DNA from: JAVJSD01 sp040219575
GTDB taxonomy: Bacteria > Planctomycetota > Planctomycetia > Pirellulales > Pirellulaceae
DNA length: 64,000 nt
NCBI GenBank assembly: GCA_040219575.1
Contig: JAVJSD010000065.1
Span: 31,790-95,789 of the forward strand
Reading direction: 5' to 3'
Positions 9,815-18,824 of the stretch are shown here, piece by piece. A program made the translations under genes and the position numbers. The stretch's first letter is position 1. Every line of letters begins with the position of its first letter. The notes beneath the pieces were generated by a model, which was not told the DNA's origin, ran no database searches, and saw nothing but the letters and a program-made list of their open reading frames with translations.

Positions 9815-10855
9815 ATGACGCCGGATGTGAAACGAGGGCGGCGGGTGACGGCGTGGCTGGGCGTCGCCTGTCTGGGACTGCTGCCGGTGTCGCTGCTGTC
9901 GGCACAAGAACCCAAACTTCGGGCGCCCCTCAAGGGGCATACGGGTGCGGTCGTGGCCGTGGCATTCAGCCCGGATAGCAAGAGCCTGGCATCGGCCAGC
10001 TACGACGGGACGCTGAAACTGTGGGACATCACCACAGGCAAGGAGCGAGCAACCCTGGGCGAGTACAAGGGCTGTCTCGGCTGTGTTGCGTTCTCCCCCG
10101 ACGGAAAGACCCTGGCCACGGGGGCAATCGGTTCGCCGATCTACTTCCCCGATCTCGAGCAAGTCAAGTTGTGGGACGTCGCCACGGGCAAGGTACGGAC
10201 CATCCTCGAGGGGAAAACTCTCGTCCACTCCGTGGCATTCAGCCCGGATGGCAAGACCCTGGCCTCGGTCAGCGAAGACGTCACGCTCTGGGACCTGGCC
10301 ACCGGCAAGGAGCGAGCCACGCTCGAGGGGCATACCAAAGAGGATCAGGAGACGAGCGAAGCTGCATACGGCGTCGAGTCCGTGGCGTTCAGCCCGGATG
10401 GCAAGACGCTGGCGGCGGCGGCCCATGACATGACCGTCAAGGTCTGGGACGTGGCCACCGCCAAGCGGTCCACTCTTCAAGGGCATACCCATGCGGTCTA
10501 TTGCGTGGCCTTCAGCCCGGATAGCAAGACCCTGGCGTCGGCGAGCGGCGACAAGACCGTCAAGCTCTGGGATCTGGCCACTGGCAAAGAGCGGGCCACC
10601 CTACACGGTCATATCGAGCCAGTCATGTCCGTAGCGTTCTGCCCGGATGGCAAGATCCTGGCCACAGCAAGCCTCGACAAGACCGTCAAGCTCTGGGATG
10701 CGGCCACCGGCAAGGAACGAGCAACCCTCCAAGGGACCGAGGCGGTATGGTCCGTGGCATTCAGCCCGGACGGTCGGCTATTAGCTTCTGCTGATGGAAC
10801 CATCGTTAACGCGCCGGGTGAGTTGAAGGTCTGGGACATCGCCACCGGCAAGTAG
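9815..10855 (+). CDS. Exported WD40-repeat protein, seven repeats
   Basis: The 346-residue protein has a signal peptide (VTAWLGVACLGLLPVSLLSAQE) followed by seven WD40 units, each with VAFSPDGKTLA...KLWD.ATGKERATL, enough to close one seven-bladed beta-propeller. Such domains are protein-interaction platforms, and no enzymatic domain is attached. The ATG at 9815 is chosen because GGAGG lies 8 nt upstream and it directly precedes the signal peptide. Repeats are highly similar to each other, suggesting recent internal duplication. The gene lies right after the attC of cassette 3, so it could be a fourth cassette, but no complementary attC end (GGCGAAC) is found behind it. Confidence 0.88.
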   Translation: MTPDVKRGRRVTAWLGVACLGLLPVSLLSAQEPKLRAPLKGHTGAVVAVAFSPDSKSLASASYDGTLKLWDITTGKERATLGEYKGCLGCVAFSPDGKTLATGAIGSPIYFPDLEQVKLWDVATGKVRTILEGKTLVHSVAFSPDGKTLASVSEDVTLWDLATGKERATLEGHTKEDQETSEAAYGVESVAFSPDGKTLAAAAHDMTVKVWDVATAKRSTLQGHTHAVYCVAFSPDSKTLASASGDKTVKLWDLATGKERATLHGHIEPVMSVAFCPDGKILATASLDKTVKLWDAATGKERATLQGTEAVWSVAFSPDGRLLASADGTIVNAPGELKVWDIATGK

Positions 10856-10918
10856 GCGGGGGGCTATCATCTTCACACAGGTCCGGCGGACGCCGTCGCC
10901 GACGTCCATCGCGGCGCG

Positions 10919-11203
10919 CTACTCGTCTTGCCGGCCGACGTCGTCCAGGTGTTGGGCGTGATCGCGCAGCCGACGCGCCATGGCGTGCAACTCCTCGTTC
11001 TTGCCGGTCCGCAGCACGGTCGCCGCTTCCTCCAGCAGTTCGTCGGGCGGAACGAATTGCGAGCCCGCGAACATGCGCCGCGCCAAGTCGCCCAGCACAT
11101 ACGACAAGTGATTCTCGATGCGGTCGTCGGGTCGATCGCGGTCGAGAATCTCCGCCAGGGTGCGATATACCGACGAATAGCGCTCGCGATCGAAGTTGTC
11201 CAT
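10919..11203 (-). CDS. Small hypothetical protein
   Basis: The 94-residue, acidic, probably all-helical protein (MDNFDRERYSSVYRTLAEIL...) has no recognised domain, signal peptide or membrane segment. It is 72 bp downstream of the ceramidase-like gene on the same strand and convergent with the WD40 gene. Its composition (balanced charge, few Arg/Pro runs) looks like real coding sequence, unlike antisense frames here. Function unknown. Confidence 0.65.
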   Translation of the reverse strand: MDNFDRERYSSVYRTLAEILDRDRPDDRIENHLSYVLGDLARRMFAGSQFVPPDELLEEAATVLRTGKNEELHAMARRLRDHAQHLDDVGRQDE

Positions 11204-11275
11204 CCGAGTGATCTCATGCGAGGGGGAGAGGAACGTCGGCCATGCAGTTCACGGCGTGAAGCGAGATCGACGCGG

Positions 11276-12724
11276 CTATTCGGCCACCTGCCGCAACAGC
11301 TTGAGCAACTCCGCCTCGATCTTGTCCGAAGCCTCGAGTTCGAGCCGGTTGGTGCCGAGCCAGGTTTCGTAGCCGCCCAGCCGGTGTTGCCGCGGAGTGG
11401 GCAGGTAGCCGTAATGGCCGTTCGCCAGTTCGATGGTGAACGTCGGCTTGAGCGGACTTTCGGCCTTGAGGTACAGGCCGGTTTCGGTGAACGTCTCGCA
11501 GGGCGACGTGGCGATGCCGACATCGCCGATGCGCACCGCCTGCAAGATGATGTCCTCCGTGCCGGGATGCTCGTTCAGCTCCATCGTCCAACGGGCGTAC
11601 GCCTTGGCGCGTCGCGGCAGATTCGATTCGTCTTCCGCCGCCAGAAACTCCTTGGCCTGCTGAACACGCTCCGGCGTGGGACGCCGCAGCTTCAACGTCA
11701 ATTCGCTCTGCGCCATCGCCAGCGGAATTTGCCGGTGATGTTCGACCTTCTTCAGCGCGCCCTCCACGCGATCGGCGACCAGGCCGGCCACTTCGCGGAT
11801 GCGCACAAACGGTTTCGACGCGGGACGCGGACTGGTGAAGTTGATGTTGTTCACATCGCCGCTCGTGCCGTTGCTGAGCATCGCCACGAACGGCGGCGCC
11901 GTATCGACGCGGCCCTCGGGAAAGAAGCGGCGCTCCATTTGCCGGGCGAACTCGCCGAAGTAGTCGGCCGACACGCCGCCGCCGGGGATGCCGCCCACGT
12001 AGTGCAACGAGTAGTTGGCCAGCAGCGAGATCGGCCGGCCTTCGGGCGTGCGCACCGAGAGGAAACAGACCTGCGGATCAACCGGGCCCGCCGGACGATC
12101 GAGCAGCCCTCGACCGCGCGGCGGATTCATCCGCACCACGTCGGTCGTTTCGCCGAAGGGGTTGGGCTCGATGCCGCCCGGCTTCATGTACCAGCGGCGG
12201 TTGAAGACCTCCTCGGGGACATCGACCGCGCCCCAGCCGATTTCGGCGGGGGCGAGATTCGCCGTCGCCTGCGAGAGCGCCGAGACGATGCCTCGGGTGA
12301 GATGCTCGACGTACTGCTTGTCGGCGTCGGCCGAGATCGAGTTGCGCGACGGGGGCGCCGTGTGCGTATGCGTGGCCGCCATCAGCAGGTGATCGGTGGA
12401 GATCCCCGTCAGCTTCGACGCCCGCTGTTTCGCATCGTCCAGCAGCGAGCGGGGGCAATAGCAACTGTCGATGATCACCAGCCCGATCCGCGTGGCGCCG
12501 TTGTCCAACACCAAGGCCCGGGCGTTCAGCGGATCCCAGGCGTGCGTCGCCTCGCGGCGGCTGAAGGAGCCGACCATGGGAATCGGCCAGTGCTGCGGCG
12601 TGACGTCGGCGGCCGCCGCCCCGGCCCGCAAACCGGCGGCGTCGTCGCCGTTGGCGTAGTTCGTCAGACCAACGACGGTCGCGACCGCCAAAACGAGAAT
12701 CGACGAAAACTTGTGACAATGCAT
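11276..12724 (-). CDS. Neutral/alkaline ceramidase-like exported protein
   Basis: The 482-residue protein begins MHCHKFSSILVLAVATVVGL, a signal peptide, and then matches the N-terminal domain of neutral/alkaline non-lysosomal ceramidases: AGAAAADVTP at the mature start, ARALVLDNGATRIGLVIIDSCY, and the metal-site motif MAATHTHTAPPS. In the family this domain hydrolyses amide bonds of ceramide-like lipids; in planctomycetes such proteins are numerous and their substrates mostly unknown. The Ig-like C-terminal domain of true ceramidases is shortened. The internal ATG at 12724 is chosen because it starts the signal peptide. It is divergent from the alpha/beta hydrolase, and a small gene follows. 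Confidence 0.85.
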   Translation of the reverse strand: MHCHKFSSILVLAVATVVGLTNYANGDDAAGLRAGAAAADVTPQHWPIPMVGSFSRREATHAWDPLNARALVLDNGATRIGLVIIDSCYCPRSLLDDAKQRASKLTGISTDHLLMAATHTHTAPPSRNSISADADKQYVEHLTRGIVSALSQATANLAPAEIGWGAVDVPEEVFNRRWYMKPGGIEPNPFGETTDVVRMNPPRGRGLLDRPAGPVDPQVCFLSVRTPEGRPISLLANYSLHYVGGIPGGGVSADYFGEFARQMERRFFPEGRVDTAPPFVAMLSNGTSGDVNNINFTSPRPASKPFVRIREVAGLVADRVEGALKKVEHHRQIPLAMAQSELTLKLRRPTPERVQQAKEFLAAEDESNLPRRAKAYARWTMELNEHPGTEDIILQAVRIGDVGIATSPCETFTETGLYLKAESPLKPTFTIELANGHYGYLPTPRQHRLGGYETWLGTNRLELEASDKIEAELLKLLRQVAE

Positions 12725-12933
12725 TTGCTTGTGCTCCGGGACAAGAGTTCCAACGATGTGAGAATACGAGACCCCCGCCGCGAATTCAACGACGCGACGC
12801 CCAGCACCGCCCCCTCGGAGGAGGAGAAACCGCATCGCGGCCCGAAACGGTGGTTGGATTCGCCGGGTAGTGTTCTGTGGCGGCGCTGGCCGCGATTCGT
12901 GGACGAAACCATGGAAAACCAAGGAAAGTCGAT

Positions 12934-14106
12934 ATGCGTATCCTCCGAACGGCTGTCTGTCTGGTGGGGTTGGTCGCCATTGCGGCGGGCGTCGCCTTCG
13001 CGCAGGAAGACCGGCCCCGCGGCGAGTTGCTGCGGGAACTGATCAAGAAGTACGACGAGAACGGCGACGGTCGCCTGTCGGCCGAGGAACGCGCCAAGCT
13101 GCGAGAGTACGCGCGCCGGTTTACAGCGCCCCGGGCCGAGTCGGATGTCGCGGCGACGATCGATCCGCGCGACTCGAAACTCTACAAGGCGGCCCCCGGT
13201 CCGCTGGAGGTGGAGACCGTCGAGACGCTCACGCTCAACGACAAGCAGCGAGAGAAGGAACTCCAACTGCGGCTCACCTTTCCCAGGCCGCGGGGGAAGT
13301 ATCCGGTGATCGTCTTCTCGCACGGAGCGCTCGGCTCGAAGGACGCCTACCAGCCGCTGGCGCAACATTGGGCCAGTCACGGCTACATCGTGATTCAGCC
13401 CACGCACGGCGATTCGCTGACGCTGATGAGCAACGAAGAGAAGCTGGACATCAAGTCGGTGAAGGAAGTGCTCAACAGTCTGACCGTGGCCAAACACTGG
13501 AACACGCGGCCGCAAGACGTGACGTTCGTGCTGGACTCGCTCGACGAGATCGCGCGCAAAGCGCCCGCGCTGAGCGGCAAGATCGACAAGGCAAGGATCG
13601 GCGTGGGCGGCCATTCCTACGGCGCGCACACCACGCAGATGGTCGGCGGACTGAAGCTGCAGATTCCGCTCACCCGGCGGTGGGCGAACTACAAAGACGA
13701 TCGCGCGCAGGCGCTGCTCATGATCAGTCCTCCTGGCCCGGGGCGCGGAACGCAGTCGCGGGAAGAGATCGCGCGGCCGGCGTTGGTGGTGACCGGCTCG
13801 AAGGACGACTCACCGCAGAACGGCGACCCCTACACGGTTCGCCTGGAGACCTACAAACAGCTGCCGGCGGGCAAGAAGTATCTGCTGTTTCTCGACGGCG
13901 CGCATCACGGTTTCGGCGGCATCTCGGGCCGCACCCCGTTTCCTGGTTCGGGACCGCAGAATCCCGACCAGGTCGTCTGTATCCAAAGCGCGTCGCTGGC
14001 GTTGTGGGACGCCTTCCTCAAAGACGATGAGCAGGCGCGGAAGTTTCTGGCCTCGGACGTGATGACGCGCGAGACCGACGGCGCTGCGAAATTGACCAAC
14101 GACTGA
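12934..14106 (+). CDS. Exported alpha/beta hydrolase with EF-hand
   Basis: The 390-residue protein has a signal peptide (MRILRTAVCLVGLVAIAAGVAFAQ), a canonical EF-hand loop at 41-52 (DENGDGRLSAEE) and an alpha/beta-hydrolase domain of the dienelactone hydrolase/PAF-acetylhydrolase type. The nucleophile elbow is GGHSYGA (Ser about 228); DGAHHGFGG near 324 supplies the probable catalytic His, and VTGSKDD may carry the acid. AAGGAAAG precedes the ATG at 12934. Substrate is unknown; an ester of lipid or aromatic type is plausible. The C-terminus is 13 bp from the convergent chaperone gene. Confidence 0.87.
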   Translation: MRILRTAVCLVGLVAIAAGVAFAQEDRPRGELLRELIKKYDENGDGRLSAEERAKLREYARRFTAPRAESDVAATIDPRDSKLYKAAPGPLEVETVETLTLNDKQREKELQLRLTFPRPRGKYPVIVFSHGALGSKDAYQPLAQHWASHGYIVIQPTHGDSLTLMSNEEKLDIKSVKEVLNSLTVAKHWNTRPQDVTFVLDSLDEIARKAPALSGKIDKARIGVGGHSYGAHTTQMVGGLKLQIPLTRRWANYKDDRAQALLMISPPGPGRGTQSREEIARPALVVTGSKDDSPQNGDPYTVRLETYKQLPAGKKYLLFLDGAHHGFGGISGRTPFPGSGPQNPDQVVCIQSASLALWDAFLKDDEQARKFLASDVMTRETDGAAKLTND

Positions 14107-14119
14107 CGACGCCCCGCCG

Positions 14120-16096
14120 TTATCGGCGCTGTGGCGTATTCTGCGTCGTGGGACGCGACGTGGGGGCGAACGGCAGGCGCCCGCCGATGCGGCCCGCCGG
14201 CGCCCGGGGCGTGGGCTTCTCGGGAATCGGCTGACCCGACTGCGAGGTGCCGGCCAGGTAGTTGTCGATCTGGGCGGTCATCTTCAGCCGATCGAACTCC
14301 TTGGCCATCGCCAGGCGGATCTTCTTTTCGTGGATGTCGCGATAGAGTTCGTCGCGGACGACTTCGAACTCCAGCACCTCGGGTTTCGTGCGGCCCAGGC
14401 AGCGCATGATGATGAACTTGTCCTCCATGGCCACGATGCCGGAGAGTTCGCCGGGCTGCCCTTCGCTGGGCGGCAGCAGCGAGAAGGCGACCTCCTCCAG
14501 TTTCGGCTCGCCGGCGTGGCGGGCGATGGGGGGCACGCGGCCGTAGTTCGCCCGCGAGACCGGCTCGATCGAATACTGGTGTGCGAGTTCCCCGAACCAT
14601 TGCTCGGACGGATTGCTGCGGGCCATCTCCCATACTTCCTGTGCGTGCCGCTGGTTGCTGAGCACGATGGCCAGCACTTCGACGCGCGGTCCGTAGTTGG
14701 CCTCGAAGCCTTTCTGCATGTCGTCCTGGGTGACCTCCACCGTGCCCGCCACGAGTTTCTTCAGCGCCACGCTGGGCCAGACGGCGTCGTGCACGTAGAC
14801 CTTGACCGAGACGCCGTCGTTCTTCTCGACGTCGGCGAGCCATTCCTCGACGCTGGGGTAGCCGTACGATTCGGCGGCGCGAATGACTTCCGCATCGAGA
14901 TCGGCCTGCGAGACCACGAGGTTGCGACGCTGGAGTTCCTGCATCAGGATCAGTCGGTTGATTTCGCCTTCGAGCACGTCGCCGCCGTGGCGCGCGATGC
15001 ACTCCTCGGCCAGTTCGTCGAGCGCGATCTGGCGGCCGTTCAACGTGGCCGCCACCCCCGGCATTTGGCCGCGAAGCTGCTCGTTGTTGAAGACATTCTG
15101 CACCCGGGCCTGGGCTTGCAGCTTCTCGAAGATGCCGGCGGCCGCTTCTCGCATTTTGCGATCGGTAATGTGGTCTCGGATCCGCTCCTCGGAGGCCGTT
15201 CGCACCGCGGGAGGCAGCGATTCCGGCGTCTGTCCCTTGACGTGGCCTTCGCACTTGATGATGAAGTGCTGGTTCATCACGCTGATGACCGGCGAGATTT
15301 CCCCTTCCTTCATGCTGAAGGCGACGCGTTCGATCTCGGGGGCGCTGACGTGCAGGCGAATCGGTGGAATCCAGCCGCTGCCGCTGGCGCTGTTGGGATC
15401 CTGAGAGTGCTCCTTGGCCAGATGCCCGAATCGATCGGGATCGGCGGCGGCCTGCTCACGAATCCATTCGGCCTGCTTGCGGCTCTCATGGGTGATCATG
15501 CGGGCGCGAACGCGGGGACCGATCTCGGTCTCGAGCATTTGCCGGATTTCCTCCGGCGTGACCTGAATCTGGTCGTTGGCCAGCTTCCGCATGGCGAGCG
15601 TCGGCCAGATGATGTCGCGGCCGTATTGCCGCGGATCGATGCCCCGTTCCTGTTGCAGCAACGTGAGGTAGGCGTCGGTGGTGAGACTGAATTTTTTGGC
15701 GAGTTGGGCGATTTCGGCTTCGATCTCTTCCTGTGAAACCGACACCCCGTACTGTCGGCAGGCGTCGAGAATCAGGTGCCGATTGATGATCGTCTCCAGC
15801 ACCTCCTCGCCGTACCGCTCGAGCGTTTGGGCCGCGACAAACGACCGGTTGAGCTGCTGGCCGTTGACGACCGCCAGAATCGCAATCGGCCCGGACTGGC
15901 CGGACTTCGGCGCCAGCGGGCGGGATTGCGGCGGCGCGGCCTGGGACGGCGGCGCCTGCGCGCTGAGCTGCCCCGGACGCCATACCTGACGCACCGCCAG
16001 GAAGGTTCCGACGATGACCGCGGCGCCGATCAACAGCGGCGTCCACAGTTTCCAGTTGACCCGGCCGAACGCGATGCGGGCATCCTTGTCCGCCAT
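14120..16096 (-). CDS. SurA-like peptidyl-prolyl isomerase with two parvulin domains
   Basis: The 658-residue protein has one N-terminal transmembrane helix (LWTPLLIGAAVIVGTFLAV) and is otherwise outside the membrane. Two copies of a SurA-type unit follow: an N-terminal chaperone segment (NRHLILDACRQYGVSVSQEEI; NRLILMQELQRRNLVVSQADL) and a parvulin domain with F..LA...S.D...A..G.....I and the VAFS motif (around 200-290 and 475-570). Such proteins catalyse proline isomerisation and help fold exported proteins. The internal duplication is evident from repeated ...GEINRLIL and ...EEVAFSL motifs. It ends 13 bp from the convergent hydrolase gene. Confidence 0.9.
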   Translation of the reverse strand: MADKDARIAFGRVNWKLWTPLLIGAAVIVGTFLAVRQVWRPGQLSAQAPPSQAAPPQSRPLAPKSGQSGPIAILAVVNGQQLNRSFVAAQTLERYGEEVLETIINRHLILDACRQYGVSVSQEEIEAEIAQLAKKFSLTTDAYLTLLQQERGIDPRQYGRDIIWPTLAMRKLANDQIQVTPEEIRQMLETEIGPRVRARMITHESRKQAEWIREQAAADPDRFGHLAKEHSQDPNSASGSGWIPPIRLHVSAPEIERVAFSMKEGEISPVISVMNQHFIIKCEGHVKGQTPESLPPAVRTASEERIRDHITDRKMREAAAGIFEKLQAQARVQNVFNNEQLRGQMPGVAATLNGRQIALDELAEECIARHGGDVLEGEINRLILMQELQRRNLVVSQADLDAEVIRAAESYGYPSVEEWLADVEKNDGVSVKVYVHDAVWPSVALKKLVAGTVEVTQDDMQKGFEANYGPRVEVLAIVLSNQRHAQEVWEMARSNPSEQWFGELAHQYSIEPVSRANYGRVPPIARHAGEPKLEEVAFSLLPPSEGQPGELSGIVAMEDKFIIMRCLGRTKPEVLEFEVVRDELYRDIHEKKIRLAMAKEFDRLKMTAQIDNYLAGTSQSGQPIPEKPTPRAPAGRIGGRLPFAPTSRPTTQNTPQRR

Positions 16097-16317
16097 TGCG
16101 TCTTCTCCCTAAAGCGTTGGATCGATCGAAATGCCGGCGCGAACGGCGCGCGCCGGTCTGTTTGGGCGGCGGAGTATAGGGAGGGGGGTGATGTGGGTCA
16201 AGGCGGACTGAAAGAGCAAGAAAAAACGCGAATACGCCGGTCAAATGCCGGCCGGGTATACTAGTGCGGCGTCCAGAACGAGCTTACGGGCATCGAAAGA
16301 CGCCACGATGCCCAGAG

Positions 16318-16385
16318 CCGTAGCGGAAGTCGCCAGACTTCCGAGACTTCGCTCTCATTCGGAAGTCTGGCGACTTCCGCTACGG
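16318..16385. repeat. GTAGCGGAAGTCGCCAG hairpin, copy A (perfect)
   Basis: Arms of 27 nt (16318-16344 and 16359-16385) are exact inverted repeats around a 14-nt loop. This is the best-preserved member of a family that recurs at 16518, 40971, 45423, 52790 and 54097, with degenerate relatives at 16429, 57849 and 57904. No coding potential. Confidence 0.85.
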
Positions 16386-16428
16386 GACTTGTCGGTCCAC
16401 GAGTGCAGCGTGACGGCTAAGAATGGGG

Positions 16429-16501
16429 GTAGCAGAAGTCGTGAGATTTCTGGAAGTTCAGACGTCGTCACGAACTGCTGGACTCTCACGAGTTCAGCTA
16501 C
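16429..16501. repeat. Diverged hairpin of the same family
   Basis: GTAGCAGAAGTCGTGAG on the left and CTCACGAGTTCAGCTAC on the right are imperfect inverted repeats with the same ends and overall length as the GTAGCGGAAGTCGCCAG family. It lies between copies A and B, making a cluster of three hairpins upstream of queG. Confidence 0.7.
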
Positions 16502-16517
16502 GCAAGCGGAAACTTCA

Positions 16518-16579
16518 TAGCGGAAGTCGCCAGACTTCCGAGACTTCGCTCTGATTCGGAAGTCTGGCGACTTCCGCTA
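16518..16579. repeat. GTAGCGGAAGTCGCCAG hairpin, copy B
   Basis: Perfect 24-nt arms (16518-16541 and 16556-16579) around a 14-nt loop that differs from copy A by one base. The near-identical loop of A and B suggests recent duplication. It ends 39 bp before the queG start. Confidence 0.85.
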
Positions 16580-16618
16580 CGGGTTTCCAGCCAATGCCGG
16601 CTAGAAAAATTGCCCACG

Positions 16619-17788
16619 ATGTCGAACGAAACGCTCACCAGCCAGATCAAGCAACGAGCGCGCGACCTGGGGTTCGAATTGACGGGCGTCTGCGCGGCCG
16701 CGGCGTCGCCCGGGTTCGAGCGATTCCAGCAGTGGATCGAGGCGGGCTACGCGGGGCAGATGTCGTACCTGGCGGATCGGGCCGAAGCGTATCGCTCGCC
16801 GGCCGGCGTCCTCGCGGGCGCGCAAAGCGTGGTGATGCTGGGCATGAACTACTTCACCGGCGAGGCGCGTGAGGCCGCGGTTGGCCAGGGGCGCATCTCG
16901 CGCTACGCCTGGGGCGAAGCCGACTACCACGATGTCATTCATGCGCGACTGAAGCAAATGTGTCAGTTCGTGCGGCGGCGCGAGCCGGGGGCGAGCGTCC
17001 GCGGCGTGGTCGATACCGCGCCGCTGTTGGAGCGCGAGTTCGCGCAACTCGCCGGCCTCGGTTGGATCGGCAAGAACACGCTGCTGATCAACCCGCAGCG
17101 TGGCAGCTGGTTCTTCCTGGCGGCGCTGTTGACCGATCTCGTGTTGGAGTACGACGCGCCGCACGAGGTCGACCACTGCGGCACGTGCCGGGCCTGCCTC
17201 GACGCCTGTCCGACCGACGCGTTCGTCGCGCCCTACGTGCTCGACGCCACGCGCTGCATCAGCTATCTCACGATTGAACTGCGCGAAGCGATCCCCAGGG
17301 AGCTGCGCCCGCAAATGGGCGATTGGCTGTACGGCTGCGACGTCTGCCAGGACGTCTGCCCCTGGAATCGTTTCGCGACGCCCAGCGAGGAAGCGGCCTT
17401 TGCGCCGCAAGAAGATCTGACGCCGGTCGACGCCCGGGCGCTGTTCCAGCTCGACGACGCCAAATTTCGACGACGCTTCCGCCGCACGCCGATGTGGCGC
17501 GCGAAGCGGCGCGGGCTGCTGCGCAACGCCGCGATCGTGCTGGGAAATCGTCCCCACGACGACTCCCTGGCGGCGCTGAAGCGGGGATTGGCCGACCAGG
17601 AGCCGCTTGTGCGTGGCGCTTGCGCCTGGGCGCTGGGACGGTTCGATCGGGCGACCGCTCGCGAATTTCTAAAATTACGACAACCCGAGGAACGCGACGA
17701 GACGGTCCTTGCCGAAATCGAATCAGCGCTCTCGGCCTGCGACGCGCGCAACAGCAGCGCGGACGGTGCAGGACTCGAGACCGATTAG
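16619..17788 (+). CDS. queG: Epoxyqueuosine reductase
   Basis: QueG reduces epoxyqueuosine to queuosine in the wobble base of tRNAs, using a cobalamin cofactor and two 4Fe-4S clusters in the cytoplasm. The 389-residue protein shows the expected domains: N-terminal reductase-like region (SYLADR, SVVMLGMNYF), GWIGKNTLLINP, the ferredoxin part CGTCRACLDACPTDAF, and GCDVCQDVCPWN followed by a C-terminal HEAT-like helical extension (MWRAKRRGLLRNAAIVLGN). The ATG at 16619 is preferred over a TTG nine bases earlier. The gene sits directly behind three hairpin repeats, which may affect its expression. Confidence 0.95.
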   Translation: MSNETLTSQIKQRARDLGFELTGVCAAAASPGFERFQQWIEAGYAGQMSYLADRAEAYRSPAGVLAGAQSVVMLGMNYFTGEAREAAVGQGRISRYAWGEADYHDVIHARLKQMCQFVRRREPGASVRGVVDTAPLLEREFAQLAGLGWIGKNTLLINPQRGSWFFLAALLTDLVLEYDAPHEVDHCGTCRACLDACPTDAFVAPYVLDATRCISYLTIELREAIPRELRPQMGDWLYGCDVCQDVCPWNRFATPSEEAAFAPQEDLTPVDARALFQLDDAKFRRRFRRTPMWRAKRRGLLRNAAIVLGNRPHDDSLAALKRGLADQEPLVRGACAWALGRFDRATAREFLKLRQPEERDETVLAEIESALSACDARNSSADGAGLETD

Positions 17789-17838
17789 AGCAGCGCGAAC
17801 TTCATCAACGACCGGCGAGGACGTCCTTCGCACCGAGG

Positions 17839-18114
17839 CTACTTGGCCTTGGTGAACACGAACTCCATCGACTCCGGTTCGCGCAGGTTGTACTTCGCGT
17901 CGAAATCTTCGTCGCTCATGACGAACAACATGATCATCTCAACGAACCCGATGATTCCCGCGGCACCGCAAGTACAGATCGACGCGACAAGGATAACGAC
18001 ACCCGCCATCGTCGAACCAAGATAGAAATGGTGAATACCCAGGCCACCAAGAAAAAGGGCGAGAAGCGCCGCCACAAGTTTGGTCTTTCCACGTCCGACA
18101 GGTCCAGATGCCAT
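17839..18114 (-). CDS. TM2 domain membrane protein
   Basis: The 91-residue protein contains the TM2 domain: KLVAALLALFLGGLGIHHFYLGS, then a second hydrophobic segment (GVVILVASICTCGAAGIIGFVEMIML). The GGxGxHxFYLG motif is diagnostic. The two helices span the inner membrane; the family function is unknown. The ATG at 18114 is used because GGAG lies about 9 nt upstream; a TTG at 18159 would add 15 residues. It is convergent with queG and divergent from the cupin gene. Confidence 0.88.
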   Translation of the reverse strand: MASGPVGRGKTKLVAALLALFLGGLGIHHFYLGSTMAGVVILVASICTCGAAGIIGFVEMIMLFVMSDEDFDAKYNLREPESMEFVFTKAK

Positions 18115-18351
18115 GGGGCCTAACTCCGAGTTGTTGATGCGAATCGCGAGAGGTGCCAACGGATGGAGGCATTGTGCACCGGCGAATCGACTGCGTCAAC
18201 CTGCCCGTTCCCCAAAAAACATGCGGAAAACGGCGATTTTCGTGGCGCTGACGCGCGGCTTGCCCGCACGCTTTTCCCACCTTCTCGGTTCTGCCAGAAT
18301 ATGGCCCGTCGTTCTCTCTCCCGCCCGCCATCGCCCGAAGGAAGCGCCGCC

Positions 18352-18765
18352 GTGAGCGACCCGCCGACTCGTTTCGTGACCGCCGAGAATATGGTGGTCG
18401 AGCACCTGCCCTGGGGGCCGCACGAATGGCTCTGCCGCGACGACATCGTGGAGGCGGAAAAGCTGTTGATGGTCCGCGTGCGGATGCCGCCGGGCAAGGC
18501 CCACGAGTTCCACCGACATCCCGAGATGGAAGAGATCATCTACATCGAGCAGGGGCGGGCCGAGCAGTGGGTCGACCGCGAGATGCGGATGTTGGGCCCC
18601 GGCGATTCGGCCCACATTCCCCTCGACATGGTGCACGGCACCTACAACGCCAACGACGAGACGCTGGTGTTTCTGGCCATTCTCTCGCCCGCCAAGATCA
18701 ACGGCCCGGCGCTGATCGACATGAGCCAGGAGGAGCCCTGGAAGAGCTTGCGCGAGCAGTCGTAG
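18352..18765 (+). CDS. Cupin-fold protein
   Basis: The 137-residue protein has the two cupin motifs: G..HEFHRHPEMEEIIYIEQGRAEQWVD (metal-binding His, His, Glu) and PGDSAHIPLDMVHGTYN (His). A small single-domain cupin of this type may be an isomerase, dioxygenase or sugar-binding protein; the specific role is not visible. The GTG at 18352 is chosen since GAAGGAAG precedes it by 7 nt, whereas the frame further upstream is Arg/Pro/Ser-rich. ATG codons at 18301 and 18391 are alternatives. A palindrome after the stop is shared with the convergent oxidoreductase gene. Confidence 0.85.
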   Translation: MSDPPTRFVTAENMVVEHLPWGPHEWLCRDDIVEAEKLLMVRVRMPPGKAHEFHRHPEMEEIIYIEQGRAEQWVDREMRMLGPGDSAHIPLDMVHGTYNANDETLVFLAILSPAKINGPALIDMSQEEPWKSLREQS

Positions 18766-18824
18766 GGCGGCCTTCCAGGCTGCCGGTGTAGGTGAATCAT
18801 GGCAGGCAGGATGCCTGCCCTACG
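18761..18824. terminator. Hairpin between convergent cupin and oxidoreductase genes
   Basis: CGTAGGGCGGCCTTCCAGG... (18761-18784) and GGCAGGATGCCTGCCCTACG (ending 18824) form a long imperfect inverted repeat spanning both stop codons. No T-tract is present, but the position suits a bidirectional terminator. The motif has the look of a dispersed repeat. Confidence 0.55.
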
